Assembly (NCBI RefSeq): GCF_011516825.1
Contig: NZ_WOTA01000012.1
Coordinates: forward strand, 1-64,000
DNA length: 64,000 nt
Direction: 5' to 3'
From: Acetobacter oeni
Lineage (GTDB): Bacteria; Pseudomonadota; Alphaproteobacteria; Acetobacterales; Acetobacteraceae
Shown one piece after another: positions 17,075-26,819 of this stretch (position 1 is the stretch's first letter; each line of letters begins with the position of its first letter). A program made the position numbers and the translations under genes. Under the pieces are notes generated by a model. The model was not told the DNA's origin, searched no databases, and saw only the letters and a program-made list of their open reading frames with translations.

Positions 17075-17329
17075 TCAGTGAATTAAGTCACGGTCCTGCG
17101 GCCCCAACGTCGTGAGGTGATCCACGATATTTCGTACATTCATCCAGAATTGCGCGCTGTCTCTATGACCCGCCTCAACACATCGCAACACATGCGCATG
17201 AGCTTTGTTCCACGCTCCACTCCATCCGAAGGAACGGATCAAGGCGTCTGCCATGTCTGACGCACAACACGCATTGGAAATTTCGTCATCTTTTTCTATC
17301 GCCAATCCGCTCTCCGCCTCGCACGACAT
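17075..17329 (-). CDS. Small conserved-looking protein, 84 aa
   Basis: The frame is open upstream to 17452, but the protein-like part begins at ATG 17329 (MSCEAESGLAIEKD). The rest reads as a compact helical protein: MADALIRSFGWSGAWNKAHAHVLRCVEAGHRDSAQFW (two pieces), then VRNIVDHLTTL. That spacing of a helix, a basic turn, FW and a last helix resembles small uncharacterised alphaproteobacterial proteins; no function is known. It may form a unit with the two ORFs downstream at 16851 and 16316. Confidence 0.5.
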   Translation of the reverse strand: MSCEAESGLAIEKDDEISNACCASDMADALIRSFGWSGAWNKAHAHVLRCVEAGHRDSAQFWMNVRNIVDHLTTLGPQDRDLIH

Positions 17330-18041
17330 GACGACGACGGAAGCGAATTGAGGGCGTGACTCCCCGTTACCCGCCTGGCGTCGGGCGGGTCGAAAGGTGT
17401 TTTGCACTGGGCGTAGCCACCTCCTGCCTATTCCCCTGCTGAGAACAGCCAAGGCTGTTCACCGCAGGACCATAGGTCCGGGTGTTCTATTCGGCAGGCC
17501 ACCCGACATAGGAGGCCGCCCAGTTGCAAAAAGCGTTTCGACACGCCGATTTCAGAATAACACATGGGATATCCCCGTGTCACCCTCCGTAAGCACACGT
17601 GCGCACAGCACCTTCGCGATGTATATCCGTCAATTCAACAAGAATTTTGGAAACCAACAGAGTATTGGTTAATGAAGTCGCAGCATTTCAGGCGCCGGCC
17701 AACACGGCCTTCACAAGGCACAGCACTCTGTTATTCTTTCCCAGAGAAATGAAAAGTCTCTTTGTGCAATAATACTATGATTTTTCACATATTTTCCATC
17801 CGAAGGCAGGCTGCGCTGCCGATCGTCCATTCCTCATTGTCATTGCCGTCACCGTGCTTTTGAAGCTCAGCCCTATGTCCGAATCGCCTGCTACCGGTGT
17901 GTCCCAGGATCGGCTGGGCGGACCTTGTCCGCACAGCGCAAGTATTTTTTCGCTCTGGTTTGCCCGGCTGCGAACAACGCTTAAAAGCACTTGAACGCAG
18001 GAATCCGCCGTTCCTTCCTCCTCTAAAAGGGAGGGCTCCCG
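17330..18041. other. Intergenic region before traG, no convincing gene
   Basis: About 710 bp of mixed composition, with an AT-rich part around 17640-17790. Open frames of 60-90 codons exist on the plus strand (17397-17672, 17564-17752) but lack good starts or recognisable residues. The word CGCAAGTATTTTT at 17937-17949 recurs upstream of trbB at 20499-20511. The right end, with GGGAGG at 18030-18035, supplies the traG ribosome binding site. The junction between the insert and the conjugation backbone must lie in here. Confidence 0.45.
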
Positions 18042-20033
18042 ATGTCGGGCACCAAGATTCTTTGGGGGCAGATCATCGTCGTCTTGGCGATCATCCTGCT
18101 GACCATGTGGGCTGCGACCGAATGGATCGCTTGGAAGCTGGCCTTCCAGGCCGAACTCGGGCGACCCTGGTTCATAATCCTGCGGTTTCCATTCTACTTG
18201 CCGCCCGCGTTCTTCTGGTGGTGGTATGCGTATGACGCCTATGCGCCGGAGGTCTTCGCACGGGGTGCCTATATCGCCGCGTCGGGCGGCATCCTGGCTG
18301 CGCTTACTGCGATCGGCCTCTCGGTCTGGCGGGCGCGCGAGGCGAAGCGGATCGAGACATATGGCTCGGCCCGTTGGGCTGACGCCAAGGAGATCGCCCA
18401 GGCCGGTTTGCTTGACCCCGACGGCGTGGTACTAGGCCGCTATCGTCGAGAGTACCTGCGGCATGACGGGCCAGAGCACGTCCTGACCTTTGCACCAACG
18501 CGCAGCGGCAAGGGTGTCGGCATGGTCATCCCCACGCTCCTGACCTGGCCCGGTTCGGCCATCGTCCACGACATCAAGGGTGAGAACTGGGAACTGACGG
18601 CGGGATTCCGCGCCCGTTTCGGCCACGTCGTGCTGTTCGATCCAACCAATGCAGCCTCCGCGGCCTACAACCCGTTGCTGGAGATCCGGCGTGGGGAGTG
18701 GGAAGTCCGTGATGCCCAGAACGTCGCCGATATCCTCGTCGACCCGGAGGGCAGCCTGGAGAAGCGCAACCATTGGGAGAAGACTTCGCACTCCCTGCTG
18801 GTCGGCGCCATCCTGCACGTCCTCTACGCCGAGCCCGACAAGACCCTGGCCGGTGTCGCCAATTTCCTGTCGGACCCGAAGCGCCCCATCGCCACCACGC
18901 TGTCAGCGATGATGCGGACGAAGCATCTCGGTGACGCCGGTCCGCATCCCGTCGTGGCCTCGGCCGCGCGCGAGTTGCTGAACAAATCCCCCAACGAGCG
19001 CTCGGGTGTGCTGTCCACCGCCATGTCCTTCCTCGGCCTCTATCGCGATCCAGTGGTCGCGGAAGTGACGCGGCGCTGCGAATGGCGCATCGCCGACATT
19101 GTCGGCGCCGATCGCCCGGTGACGCTCTACCTGACCGTGCCGCCGTCGGACATCAGCCGCACCAAGCCACTGATCCGTCTGGTGCTGAACCAGATCGGCC
19201 GGCGCCTGACGGAAGACCTTGATGCCGCGGCGCGGCGGCGACGTGTGCTGCTGATGCTCGACGAATTCCCGGCCCTCGGGCGGCTGGATTTCTTTGAATC
19301 GGCGCTGGCCTTCATGGCGGGCTACCGGATCAAGAGCTTCCTGATCGCCCAGTCCCTCAACCAGATCGAGCGGGCCTACGGGCCGAACAATTCGATCCTC
19401 GACAACTGTCATGTCCGGGTGAGCTTCGCCACCAACGACGAACGGACGGCAAAACGTGTCTCCGACGCGCTCGGGACCGCCACCGAGATGAAGGCGATGA
19501 AGAACTACGCGGGCCACCGTCTTTCGCCCTGGCTGGGCCATCTGATGGTTTCGCGCTCGGAGACGGCACGCCCGCTGCTGACGGCGGGAGAAGTCATGCA
19601 GCTCCCGCCAGCGGATGAGATCGTCATGGCCTCCGGCCTCTATCCGATCCGTGCGAAGAAGGCCCGTTACTTCGAGGATGCGCGCTTCCAGGAACGCATT
19701 CTGCCGCCGCCAAAGCCTACGCCCCCGAAGGATGGGTGCCCGGACGACTGGAGTAGCCGTCCCCTGCCGCCCAGGCCGCCGGCACCCGATGCGGCGGCCG
19801 AAACGCGGACAGGGGACGATGAGGAAGAAGACCCGAAGCAGTCCGCCCGACGCCATCAGCCCGAACTGGACGAAGGCACTGTCGAGAAAAAGGAGCCGAT
19901 GGAGAACGAGTTCACGCCCGATCCGGTCGATGAGTTCGACGACATCGCGCCCCGCAACAACCGGATGAACGATCTCAGGCGCGGCATCGCCCGGCAGGCG
20001 TCGCTCGACCGTGGCGATGAGCTTGGACTGTGA
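18042..20033 (+). CDS. traG: TraG/VirD4 type IV coupling protein
   Basis: A 663-residue hexameric ATPase that brings the relaxase-DNA complex to the secretion channel. Two or three N-terminal membrane segments (about residues 9-30, 45-65 and 75-95) precede the ATPase. Walker A is APTRSGKGVG with Lys157, and the Walker B region is LLMLDEFPALG. The all-alpha domain and VSFATNDERTAKRVSDALG follow. The last 110 residues are charged and Pro-rich. A GGGAGG site lies just upstream. It opens the transfer operon that continues through trbI. Confidence 0.95.
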   Translation: MSGTKILWGQIIVVLAIILLTMWAATEWIAWKLAFQAELGRPWFIILRFPFYLPPAFFWWWYAYDAYAPEVFARGAYIAASGGILAALTAIGLSVWRAREAKRIETYGSARWADAKEIAQAGLLDPDGVVLGRYRREYLRHDGPEHVLTFAPTRSGKGVGMVIPTLLTWPGSAIVHDIKGENWELTAGFRARFGHVVLFDPTNAASAAYNPLLEIRRGEWEVRDAQNVADILVDPEGSLEKRNHWEKTSHSLLVGAILHVLYAEPDKTLAGVANFLSDPKRPIATTLSAMMRTKHLGDAGPHPVVASAARELLNKSPNERSGVLSTAMSFLGLYRDPVVAEVTRRCEWRIADIVGADRPVTLYLTVPPSDISRTKPLIRLVLNQIGRRLTEDLDAAARRRRVLLMLDEFPALGRLDFFESALAFMAGYRIKSFLIAQSLNQIERAYGPNNSILDNCHVRVSFATNDERTAKRVSDALGTATEMKAMKNYAGHRLSPWLGHLMVSRSETARPLLTAGEVMQLPPADEIVMASGLYPIRAKKARYFEDARFQERILPPPKPTPPKDGCPDDWSSRPLPPRPPAPDAAAETRTGDDEEEDPKQSARRHQPELDEGTVEKKEPMENEFTPDPVDEFDDIAPRNNRMNDLRRGIARQASLDRGDELGL

Positions 20034-20040
20034 GGCAGAC

Positions 20041-20487
20041 ATGGCGATACCGAAAAAGAAGGCCCAGATCTCCGTCTATCTCGATCCCGATGTGATGAAG
20101 ACCCTGTCTGCCTATGCCGCGCGACGCGCGCAGCCGATGTCGCTGATCGTCGAGGCCGCCGTTGCTTCCTTCCTCTCGCCCGACGGGGAAGAGCGCCGCG
20201 AGGCTGCTACATCGAAGCGCCTCGACCGGCAGGACCGACGTCTCGCGCGGCTGGAGCGCGATATCGGCATCACGGTGGAGACACTAGCGCTGTTCATCCG
20301 TTTCTGGCTGACCACGACCCCGCCGCTGCCCGAACCGGCCGCGAAGGCGGCGCGCGCGCAGGCCGGGGTGCGCTACGATAATTTTGTCGCCGCCCTCGGC
20401 CGTAGGCTGGCCCAGGGGCCAAGACTCCAGCAGGAAATCCCGGAGGATGTTTTGGACCCCGGCGCACGGGATGAACCGGAGGCGTAA
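20041..20487 (+). CDS. CopG-like ribbon-helix-helix protein
   Basis: A 148-residue protein. The first 50 residues are a ribbon-helix-helix domain (KKAQISVYLDPDVMKTLSAYAARRAQPMSLIVEAA in pieces), followed by a charged helical region (TSKRLDRQDRRLARLERDI) and a C-terminal tail. A CopG-type gene between traG and trbB is standard in this ICE family, where it probably regulates the trb genes. The start is ATG 20041, eight bases after traG; an upstream in-frame ATG at 20011 lies inside traG. Confidence 0.82.
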   Translation: MAIPKKKAQISVYLDPDVMKTLSAYAARRAQPMSLIVEAAVASFLSPDGEERREAATSKRLDRQDRRLARLERDIGITVETLALFIRFWLTTTPPLPEPAAKAARAQAGVRYDNFVAALGRRLAQGPRLQQEIPEDVLDPGARDEPEA

Positions 20488-20498
20488 AATCCGCACCC

Positions 20499-20569
20499 CG
20501 CAAGTATTTTTGCCCTGTGTTTCGCCGCCGTTCTACGACCTCTGAATTCTTGTTGAAACGCGCTGTTTC
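20499..20569 (+). promoter_or_regulatory. Candidate trb promoter/operator region
   Basis: This gap before trbB carries the word CGCAAGTATTTTT (20499-20511), also present upstream of traG, and a small dyad GAAAC-GCGCT-GTTTC (20555-20569). TTGAAA at 20553-20558 followed after 17 bp by TTCTTA could be a promoter. All are weak signals that gain some weight from their position. Confidence 0.3.
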
Positions 20570-20633
20570 CAGCCTTTCTTAATGATCCCCGTCGCTGTTC
20601 GTCCGTCGCGTGCGGCCCATACGGGGGAAGGTC

Positions 20634-21611
20634 ATGTCGGTTTCCGTCATCCATGAAGGGGCCAGAGTGCGCGGCGTGTCCATGCTGCGCACAGCGATGG
20701 GGCCGGCGATTGCCCGGCACCTTGCCGATCCCTCTGTGGTCGAGGTCATGCTTAATCCCGATGGGCGGCTGTGGATCGATCGGCTGTCAGAGGGCATGGC
20801 CAACACGGGCGAAACCATCACACCTGCCGACGCCGAGCGCATCGTGCGTCTGGTTGCACACCACGTCGGGGCTGAGGTGCATGAGGGTGCGCCCCGTGTC
20901 TCGGCCGAGTTGCCAACCGGCGAACGGTTCGAGGGATTGCTGCCGCCCGTGGTGACGGCCCCCAGTTTCGCGATCCGCAAGCCCGCCGTCGCGGTGTTCA
21001 CCCTCGATGACTATGTCGCCGCCGGGATCATGACAGAAGGGCTGGCGGTGTCTCTGCGCCGCGCTGTTTCGGAACGGAAGAACATCCTGGTCGCAGGCGG
21101 CACATCCACGGGCAAGACCACGCTGGTCAACGCCCTGCTGGCCGAGGTCGCGAAAACCGGCGATCGCGTCGTCCTGATCGAGGACACGCGCGAGTTGCAA
21201 TGCATGGCGCCCAATCTCATTGCCCTGCGGACCCGCGAAGGGGTCATCACGCTGTCGGATCTCGTCCGGTCCGGTCTGCGCCTGCGTCCCGACCGTATTC
21301 CCATCGGTGAGGTGCGTGGTGCCGAAGCCCTTGATCTGGTCAAGGCATGGGGCACCGGCCATCCGGGCGGCATCGGTACGCTGCATGCGGGATCAGTGCT
21401 CGCCGCTCTCTACCGTCTCGAACAACTGATCCAGGAAGCGGTGGTAACGGTGCCACGCGCCATGATCGCGGACACCATCGACGTGATCGCTGTCCTGTCC
21501 GGGCGAGGCAATGCCCGCCGGCTCTCCGAACTCGCCACCGTGGACGGGCTCGATCCCGCCACCGGCGCCTATCGCATTCATCCCTTCCAGAATTCGGGAG
21601 ATTCCCAATGA
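20634..21611 (+). CDS. trbB: TrbB secretion ATPase (VirB11 family)
   Basis: A 325-residue hexameric ATPase that powers pilus assembly and DNA transfer. Walker A is GGTSTGKTT with Lys161; [11 protein letters not shown], the His box [13 protein letters not shown] and the arginine-rich [14 protein letters not shown] all match VirB11/TrbB. The start is ATG 20634 behind GGGGGAAGG. It opens the trbBCDEJLFGI run, in which nearly all junctions overlap by a few bases. Confidence 0.95.
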   Translation: MSVSVIHEGARVRGVSMLRTAMGPAIARHLADPSVVEVMLNPDGRLWIDRLSEGMANTGETITPADAERIVRLVAHHVGAEVHEGAPRVSAELPTGERFEGLLPPVVTAPSFAIRKPAVAVFTLDDYVAAGIMTEGLAVSLRRAVSERKNILVAGGTSTGKTTLVNALLAEVAKTGDRVVLIEDTRELQCMAPNLIALRTREGVITLSDLVRSGLRLRPDRIPIGEVRGAEALDLVKAWGTGHPGGIGTLHAGSVLAALYRLEQLIQEAVVTVPRAMIADTIDVIAVLSGRGNARRLSELATVDGLDPATGAYRIHPFQNSGDSQ

Positions 21612-21940
21612 CCCATGCCATAATCCGCGTGCGTCGGCACGCGCCCGCCATTTCCGCCATGTTGCTGCTTTCGGTCGCATGGTGTTCCTCGGCCCTGGCG
21701 TCCGGGTCGGACATGCCGTGGGAAACGCCCCTGAACGAGATCCTGCAATCCGTGCAGGGACCGGTCGCCAAGATTATCTCGGTGATCATCATCACGGTCA
21801 CGGGTCTGACCCTGGCGTTCGGGGAAACATCGGGTGGGTTCCGCCGCCTGATCCAGATCGTCTTCGGCCTGTCGATCGCTTTTGCGGCGTCCAGCTTCTT
21901 CCTGTCGTTCTTCTCCTTCTCGGGCGGGGCGCTGATCTGA
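21608..21940 (+). CDS. trbC: TrbC pilin precursor (VirB2-like)
   Basis: A 110-residue pilin precursor. A long signal peptide ends near SALASG (about residue 32), and two hydrophobic segments follow (KIISVIIITVTGLTLAF and IVFGLSIAFAASSFFLSFF), the standard pilin hairpin. TrbC is processed and cyclised by TraF, which is encoded at 6230. It overlaps trbB by ATGA and trbD by TGATG. Confidence 0.9.
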   Translation: MTHAIIRVRRHAPAISAMLLLSVAWCSSALASGSDMPWETPLNEILQSVQGPVAKIISVIIITVTGLTLAFGETSGGFRRLIQIVFGLSIAFAASSFFLSFFSFSGGALI

Positions 21941-22215
21941 TGGCGGGATACGACGATGACGCGGTGCCGGGCTTTCATGTCCCGGTGCATCGCTCCCTGA
22001 CCGACCCGATCCTGTTGGGTGGCGCTCCCCGTGCCGTGGCCATCGCCAATGGCACGCTGGCGGCGGCCATAACACTCGGCCTGCGTCTCTGGCTGATCGG
22101 GGCCGCCTTCTGGATCGTCGGCCACGGGCTGGCGCTCTGGGGCGCGAAACGCGATCCGCTGTTCATCGAGGTCGGGCGGCGGCATCTCCGCTATCCCGCC
22201 TGGCTGCGGGCATAG
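21940..22215 (+). CDS. trbD: TrbD (VirB3-like) membrane protein
   Basis: A 91-residue inner-membrane protein with two hydrophobic segments (about residues 32-50 and 50-68). The N-terminal PGFHVPVHRSLTDPILLGGAPR is the conserved VirB3/TrbD sequence. VirB3 proteins sit with the VirB4 ATPase at the base of the channel; trbE follows 12 bp downstream. Confidence 0.9.
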   Translation: MAGYDDDAVPGFHVPVHRSLTDPILLGGAPRAVAIANGTLAAAITLGLRLWLIGAAFWIVGHGLALWGAKRDPLFIEVGRRHLRYPAWLRA

Positions 22216-22227
22216 GGGAGATCGGCC

Positions 22228-24660
22228 ATGATGTCCCTTGGCGAGTACCGTAATCGCAGTGCCCTTCTATCTGATTTCCTGCCCTGGGCCGCGCTGGTCG
22301 AAAAGGGTGTGGTCCTGAACAAGGACGGCAGTTTCCAGCGCACGGCGCGCATCCGTGGCCCCGATATGGACAGCGCCACGCCCGCCGAACTGGTCGGTGT
22401 CACCGCACGGCTCAACAGTAATCTCCGCCGTCTGGGCTCCGGATGGGCGGTGTTCGTCGAGGCGCAGCGCGTCCCGGCCACACTCTATCCCGAGAGCGAT
22501 TTTCCGGATGCCGCCTCGCACATGGTCGATCTGGAACGGCGTGAGCAGTTCGAGGATGAGGGCGCACATTTCGTGAGCCGGTATTTTCTGACCCTTGTCT
22601 GGCTGCCACCGGCGGAATCATCTGATCGCGCTGCCCGGTTCCTGTTCGAGGGCAGGGAGCGCGAAGGGCCGGACCCACACGGCATGCTCCATGCGTTCGT
22701 GGATCGCTCCGACCGGATGCTGGCGTTGCTGGACGGTTTCATGCCCGAGGCCACCTGGCTCAATGACGGTGAGACGCTGACCTATTTACATTCGACCATT
22801 TCGACGCGGAACCAGCGTGTCCGGGTGCCGGAAATCCCTATGCATCTTGACGCGCTGCTGGTCGATCAGCCGCTTTCGGGCGGGTTGGAGCCAAAACTCG
22901 GCGATGCCTTCCTGAAAACGCTGACGATCACCGGTTTCCCGTCGCGGACCTTTCCCGGAATCCTGGATGACCTGAACCGGCTGGCGATGCCCTATCGCTG
23001 GTCCACCCGCGCGATCCTGCTGGACAAGACGGATGCGACGAAAGTGCTGATAAAAATCCGTCGCCAGTGGTTCGCAAAGCGCAAGAGCATTACGGCGATT
23101 GTTCGGGAGGTGATGACCAACGAGGCGTCGGTTCTGGTGGATAACGACGCCGCCAACAAGGCGGCGGATGCGGACCTTGCCTTGCAGTCCCTCGGTGCTG
23201 ATGACGTCGGGCAGGCCTACATCACCGCCACGGTAACGGTCTGGGATGGTTCCGCTTCCATCGCTACAGAAAAACTCCGTTTGGTCGAAAAGATCATCCA
23301 GGGCCGCGACTTCACTTGCATGGCGGAAAGCCTCAACGCCGTGGAGGCATGGCTCGGCTCTCTTCCCGGCCATATCTATGCCAATGTGCGCCAGCCACCC
23401 GTCTCGACGTTGAACCTGGCGCATATGATTCCGCTGTCAGCGGTGTGGGCTGGACCGGAGCGCGACACCCACTTCAACGCCCCGCCTCTTTTCTACGGCA
23501 GGACGGCGGGCGCTACACCGTTTCGTTTCTCGCTCCATGTCGGCGATGTCGGCCACACGCTGATCGCAGGACCGACAGGAGCTGGCAAATCTGTCCTGCT
23601 AGCGCTGATGGCGCTCCAGTTCCGGCGTTATGCGGGATCGCAGATTTTTGCCTTCGATTTCGGCGGGTCCATGCGTGCGGCGACGATGGCGATGGACGGG
23701 GACTGGCACGATCTTGGAGGCGGGCTGACGGACGAGGGCGATGGGCATTCCGCCGTTTCCCTTCAGCCGCTGGCACAGATTGACGATCCCGACGAGCGCA
23801 AATGGGCCAGTGAATGGCTGGGGCAGATCCTTGTCGGTGAAGGGGTAACGCTGACCCCCGAGGTGAAGTCTCACCTCTGGTCGGCGCTGAATTCCCTGGC
23901 ATCGTCGCCTGTGCCGGAACGTACATTGTCCGGGCTGGTAGCACTGCTTCAATCCAACGCTTTGAAGCAGGCTCTGGCCCCATACTGCCTCGGTGGTCCT
24001 TATGGCCGCCTGCTCGATGCAGACGCCGAACGTCTGGGTGACGCCGATGTCGTGGTGTTCGAGACCGAAGGGCTGATCGGCTCCAGCGCGGCATCATTCG
24101 TTCTGTCGTACCTGTTCCACCGCATCGAAGGGCGACTGGACGGGAGGCCGACGCTGCTGGTCATCGACGAAGGCTGGCTGGTGCTGGATGACGGGGACTT
24201 TGCCGGCCAGCTCCGAGAGTGGCTAAAGACGCTGCGCAAGAAGAACGCATCGGTGATTTTCGCCACCCAGTCGCTGTCCGATATCGCCAATTCCCGCATT
24301 GCGCCTGCCGTGGTGGAAAGCTGCCCGACCCGGATCTTCCTGCCCAACGAACGGGCGATCGAGCCACAGATCGCGGCCATCTATCGCGACTTCGGGCTGA
24401 ATGACCGGCAGATCGCCATCATCGCCCGCGCGGCATCCAAGCGGGAATATTACTGCCAGACCCAGCGGGGGAACCGGCTGTTCGAACTGGGGCTCGGCCC
24501 TGTCGCCCTGGCGCTGTGCGCGGCCTCCGGCAAGGACGACCACAGGCTGATCGATCGGGTGCTGGCGGAGCACGGGCGGGTTGGGTTCCTGCCCGCCTGG
24601 TTCGAGGCGCGTGATGTCATGTGGGCGGCTGATCTTCTGCGGGAAGGGGAGGTGCCGTGA
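22228..24660 (+). CDS. trbE: TrbE secretion ATPase (VirB4 family)
   Basis: An 810-residue ATPase of the VirB4/TrbE family. It begins MMSLGEYRNRSALLSDFLPW, typical of TrbE. Walker A is AGPTGAGKSVLL with Lys454; the Walker B region is TLLVIDEGWLVLDD and the downstream motif IFATQSLSDI is present. It drives pilus biogenesis and substrate transfer on the cytoplasmic face. Length is normal and no interruption is visible. Confidence 0.95.
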   Translation: MMSLGEYRNRSALLSDFLPWAALVEKGVVLNKDGSFQRTARIRGPDMDSATPAELVGVTARLNSNLRRLGSGWAVFVEAQRVPATLYPESDFPDAASHMVDLERREQFEDEGAHFVSRYFLTLVWLPPAESSDRAARFLFEGREREGPDPHGMLHAFVDRSDRMLALLDGFMPEATWLNDGETLTYLHSTISTRNQRVRVPEIPMHLDALLVDQPLSGGLEPKLGDAFLKTLTITGFPSRTFPGILDDLNRLAMPYRWSTRAILLDKTDATKVLIKIRRQWFAKRKSITAIVREVMTNEASVLVDNDAANKAADADLALQSLGADDVGQAYITATVTVWDGSASIATEKLRLVEKIIQGRDFTCMAESLNAVEAWLGSLPGHIYANVRQPPVSTLNLAHMIPLSAVWAGPERDTHFNAPPLFYGRTAGATPFRFSLHVGDVGHTLIAGPTGAGKSVLLALMALQFRRYAGSQIFAFDFGGSMRAATMAMDGDWHDLGGGLTDEGDGHSAVSLQPLAQIDDPDERKWASEWLGQILVGEGVTLTPEVKSHLWSALNSLASSPVPERTLSGLVALLQSNALKQALAPYCLGGPYGRLLDADAERLGDADVVVFETEGLIGSSAASFVLSYLFHRIEGRLDGRPTLLVIDEGWLVLDDGDFAGQLREWLKTLRKKNASVIFATQSLSDIANSRIAPAVVESCPTRIFLPNERAIEPQIAAIYRDFGLNDRQIAIIARAASKREYYCQTQRGNRLFELGLGPVALALCAASGKDDHRLIDRVLAEHGRVGFLPAWFEARDVMWAADLLREGEVP

Positions 24661-25391
24661 GATATCGTCTGATTCCTGCCGTTATGGTCGTTGCTTTTAC
24701 GGTTTCTGCTTCTCAATCCGCCCATGCCCAATGGGCGGTGTATGATGGCGCGAACCATGTCGAGAACGTGCTGATCGCGGCGCGCACGCTCCAGCAGATC
24801 GACAACCAGATCACGTCACTGGCCAATCAGGCGCAGATGCTGGTCAATCAGGGTCGCAATCTGGCGAGCCTCCCGCTTTCGACACTGTCGACGCTGCAAT
24901 CGACGATTTCCCAGACGACGGCGTTGCTCGCGCAGGCGCAGAATATCGCATACAGCGTCCAGTCCGTTGAGCAGCAGTACCAGCAGTCATACACATCGTT
25001 ATCGTCAGGCATGTCAGACAGCGCCCTGTTCAGTCAGGCGCAGACGCGGTGGCAGAATTCCGTGGGTGGGTTCGAGGATGCCCTGAAGCTTCAGGCGCGG
25101 GTGGTAGGAAATATCCCGAGCGACAGCTCGGCCATGACGCAACTGGTCTCGGCGAGCCAGAGTTCGGCCGGGGCGCTACAGGCCGCACAGGCGGGAAACC
25201 AGCTTCTCGCGCTTCAGTCTCGCCAGCTTTCCGACATCCAGGCCGAACTCGCGGCTAATGGCCGGGCCGCGGACCTCGAACGGGCGCGACAGGCGGCGAA
25301 CGAGGCCGGTGCGGAAGCCCAATATCAGCATTTCTCGCAGTATGACGCCTATGTTCCCCAGGCCGTCGCCATCCCAAGTTCTGGATATTGA
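24657..25391 (+). CDS. trbJ: TrbJ (VirB5-like) pilus-associated protein
   Basis: A 244-residue periplasmic protein with a signal peptide ending at about SAHAQW (residue 24). The mature part is Gln/Ser/Ala-rich and strongly helical (ARTLQQIDNQITSLANQAQ, then SVEQQYQQSYTSL), as in TrbJ/VirB5 proteins that cap or nucleate the pilus. The start is GTG 24657 overlapping the trbE stop. Only three bases separate its stop from trbL, so there is no room for trbK, the entry exclusion lipoprotein. Confidence 0.9.
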   Translation: MRYRLIPAVMVVAFTVSASQSAHAQWAVYDGANHVENVLIAARTLQQIDNQITSLANQAQMLVNQGRNLASLPLSTLSTLQSTISQTTALLAQAQNIAYSVQSVEQQYQQSYTSLSSGMSDSALFSQAQTRWQNSVGGFEDALKLQARVVGNIPSDSSAMTQLVSASQSSAGALQAAQAGNQLLALQSRQLSDIQAELAANGRAADLERARQAANEAGAEAQYQHFSQYDAYVPQAVAIPSSGY

Positions 25392-25394
25392 GCA

Positions 25395-26819
25395 ATGGCG
25401 AGCGACAATGTCGGCATCATCGACGGCTTCCTGAATACCTTCGAGACCACGATCGACAGCGGTTTCGGTCTGGTCCGGGGAAGCGTGGTGTCGCTCGCGG
25501 GTTCGCTCTCGGTGCTGGACATCGTGCTGGCGGGGCTGTTCTGGGCGTGGGCGGCCGACGAGGACATCGTCCAGCGTCTCGTGAAGAAGACGCTGTATAT
25601 CGGCTTCTTTGCCTTCATCATCGACCATTTCAGCGGCCTGTCGGGGATCGTTTTCAACAGTTTCGCGGCCCTCGGTCTCAAGGCCGGCGGCGGCACGCTG
25701 GCAATTGCGGACTTCATGCACCCCGGCCGACTGGCGGCGACCGGGCTCGATGCCGCGCAACCGCTTCTGGATGCGGCGAGTAAACTGGCGTTTTCGTTCG
25801 GTGCGCTGGCCAGCATCGTGCAGATCCTCGTCCTGGTCCTGTGCTGGTTCATCGTGCTGGCGGCCTTCTTCATTCTCGCGGTGCAACTCTTCGTGGCGAT
25901 CGTCGAGTTCAAGCTGACCAGCCTAGCCGGTTTCGTGCTGATCCCGTTCGCCCTGTTCAATCGCACCGCTTTCCTGGCCGAGAAGGCGCTGGGCAATGTC
26001 GTATCGTCCGGTGTGAAGATCATGGTGCTGGCGGTCATTTCCGCCATCGCCTCCGTGCTGTTCAGGCAGTTCACGACGTCCTACGGTGATAGTGCGCCCA
26101 CCATCGGCCAGGCGCTGTCCGTTGTTCTGGCGTCGCTCTGCATCGTGGGTCTCGCCATTTTCGGCGGCTCTCTCGCCAATGGGCTGATCTCCGGTGCCCC
26201 GCAGCTTGGTGCCGGGGCAGCGGCCGGAACCGCAATGGCGGTGGGCGCGATGGGTGCTGCGGCTGTTGCCGCGCCCGCTGCCCTGGCGTCTGGGGGCGCT
26301 GCCGCGCTTGGTGCGACGGCCGCGGCAGCGCGCGGCGGGGCTGCCGTCGCAGGTGCCGCCACGACAGCCTACTCCATGGGAGCAGCCGGACAGACCGGCG
26401 CGGCGGGCATGGCGTCGGCGGCTGGCAATGTCGGTCGCGCCGCTGGTGGTGCTGCGATGAACGCCGTGAAGAACAAGGTCGGCGCGGCAACATCCTCGTT
26501 GAAGGAAAGCTACTCTGCTGGCGGACGCTGGGCCGCCGGTGCGATGGGCGCCGGCGGAGAAGGCGATAGGCCATCGGGTGACGGTGGATCTTCAGGCCCG
26601 TCCGGCGGCGGAGGTGATCCCGGTACCGGGCCTGCCGGTAGCGGTAACCCTGGCGGCGGCCCCGATGGCGGCGACGGCTCCGACGGCAAGCCGCCCCGCT
26701 GGGCGCGAAAGATGAAGCGCCGCAACGCCGCCACCCATGCTGCCGAGGCCGCCCATATCATCCGCTCCGCCGATGGCGGGGGCGGGTCCACGTCCATCGA
26801 TCTCTCGGAGAAAGAATGA
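25395..26819 (+). CDS. trbL: TrbL (VirB6-like) polytopic membrane protein
   Basis: A 474-residue protein. Residues 30-270 hold about six membrane segments and the conserved EFKLTSLAGFVLIPFALF and FLAEKALGNVVSSGVK blocks of TrbL/VirB6. Residues 270-474 are Ala/Gly-rich, then Gly/Pro/Asp-rich and probably disordered. TrbL forms part of the inner-membrane pore through which DNA passes. It overlaps trbF by ATGA. Confidence 0.92.
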   Translation: MASDNVGIIDGFLNTFETTIDSGFGLVRGSVVSLAGSLSVLDIVLAGLFWAWAADEDIVQRLVKKTLYIGFFAFIIDHFSGLSGIVFNSFAALGLKAGGGTLAIADFMHPGRLAATGLDAAQPLLDAASKLAFSFGALASIVQILVLVLCWFIVLAAFFILAVQLFVAIVEFKLTSLAGFVLIPFALFNRTAFLAEKALGNVVSSGVKIMVLAVISAIASVLFRQFTTSYGDSAPTIGQALSVVLASLCIVGLAIFGGSLANGLISGAPQLGAGAAAGTAMAVGAMGAAAVAAPAALASGGAAALGATAAAARGGAAVAGAATTAYSMGAAGQTGAAGMASAAGNVGRAAGGAAMNAVKNKVGAATSSLKESYSAGGRWAAGAMGAGGEGDRPSGDGGSSGPSGGGGDPGTGPAGSGNPGGGPDGGDGSDGKPPRWARKMKRRNAATHAAEAAHIIRSADGGGGSTSIDLSEKE

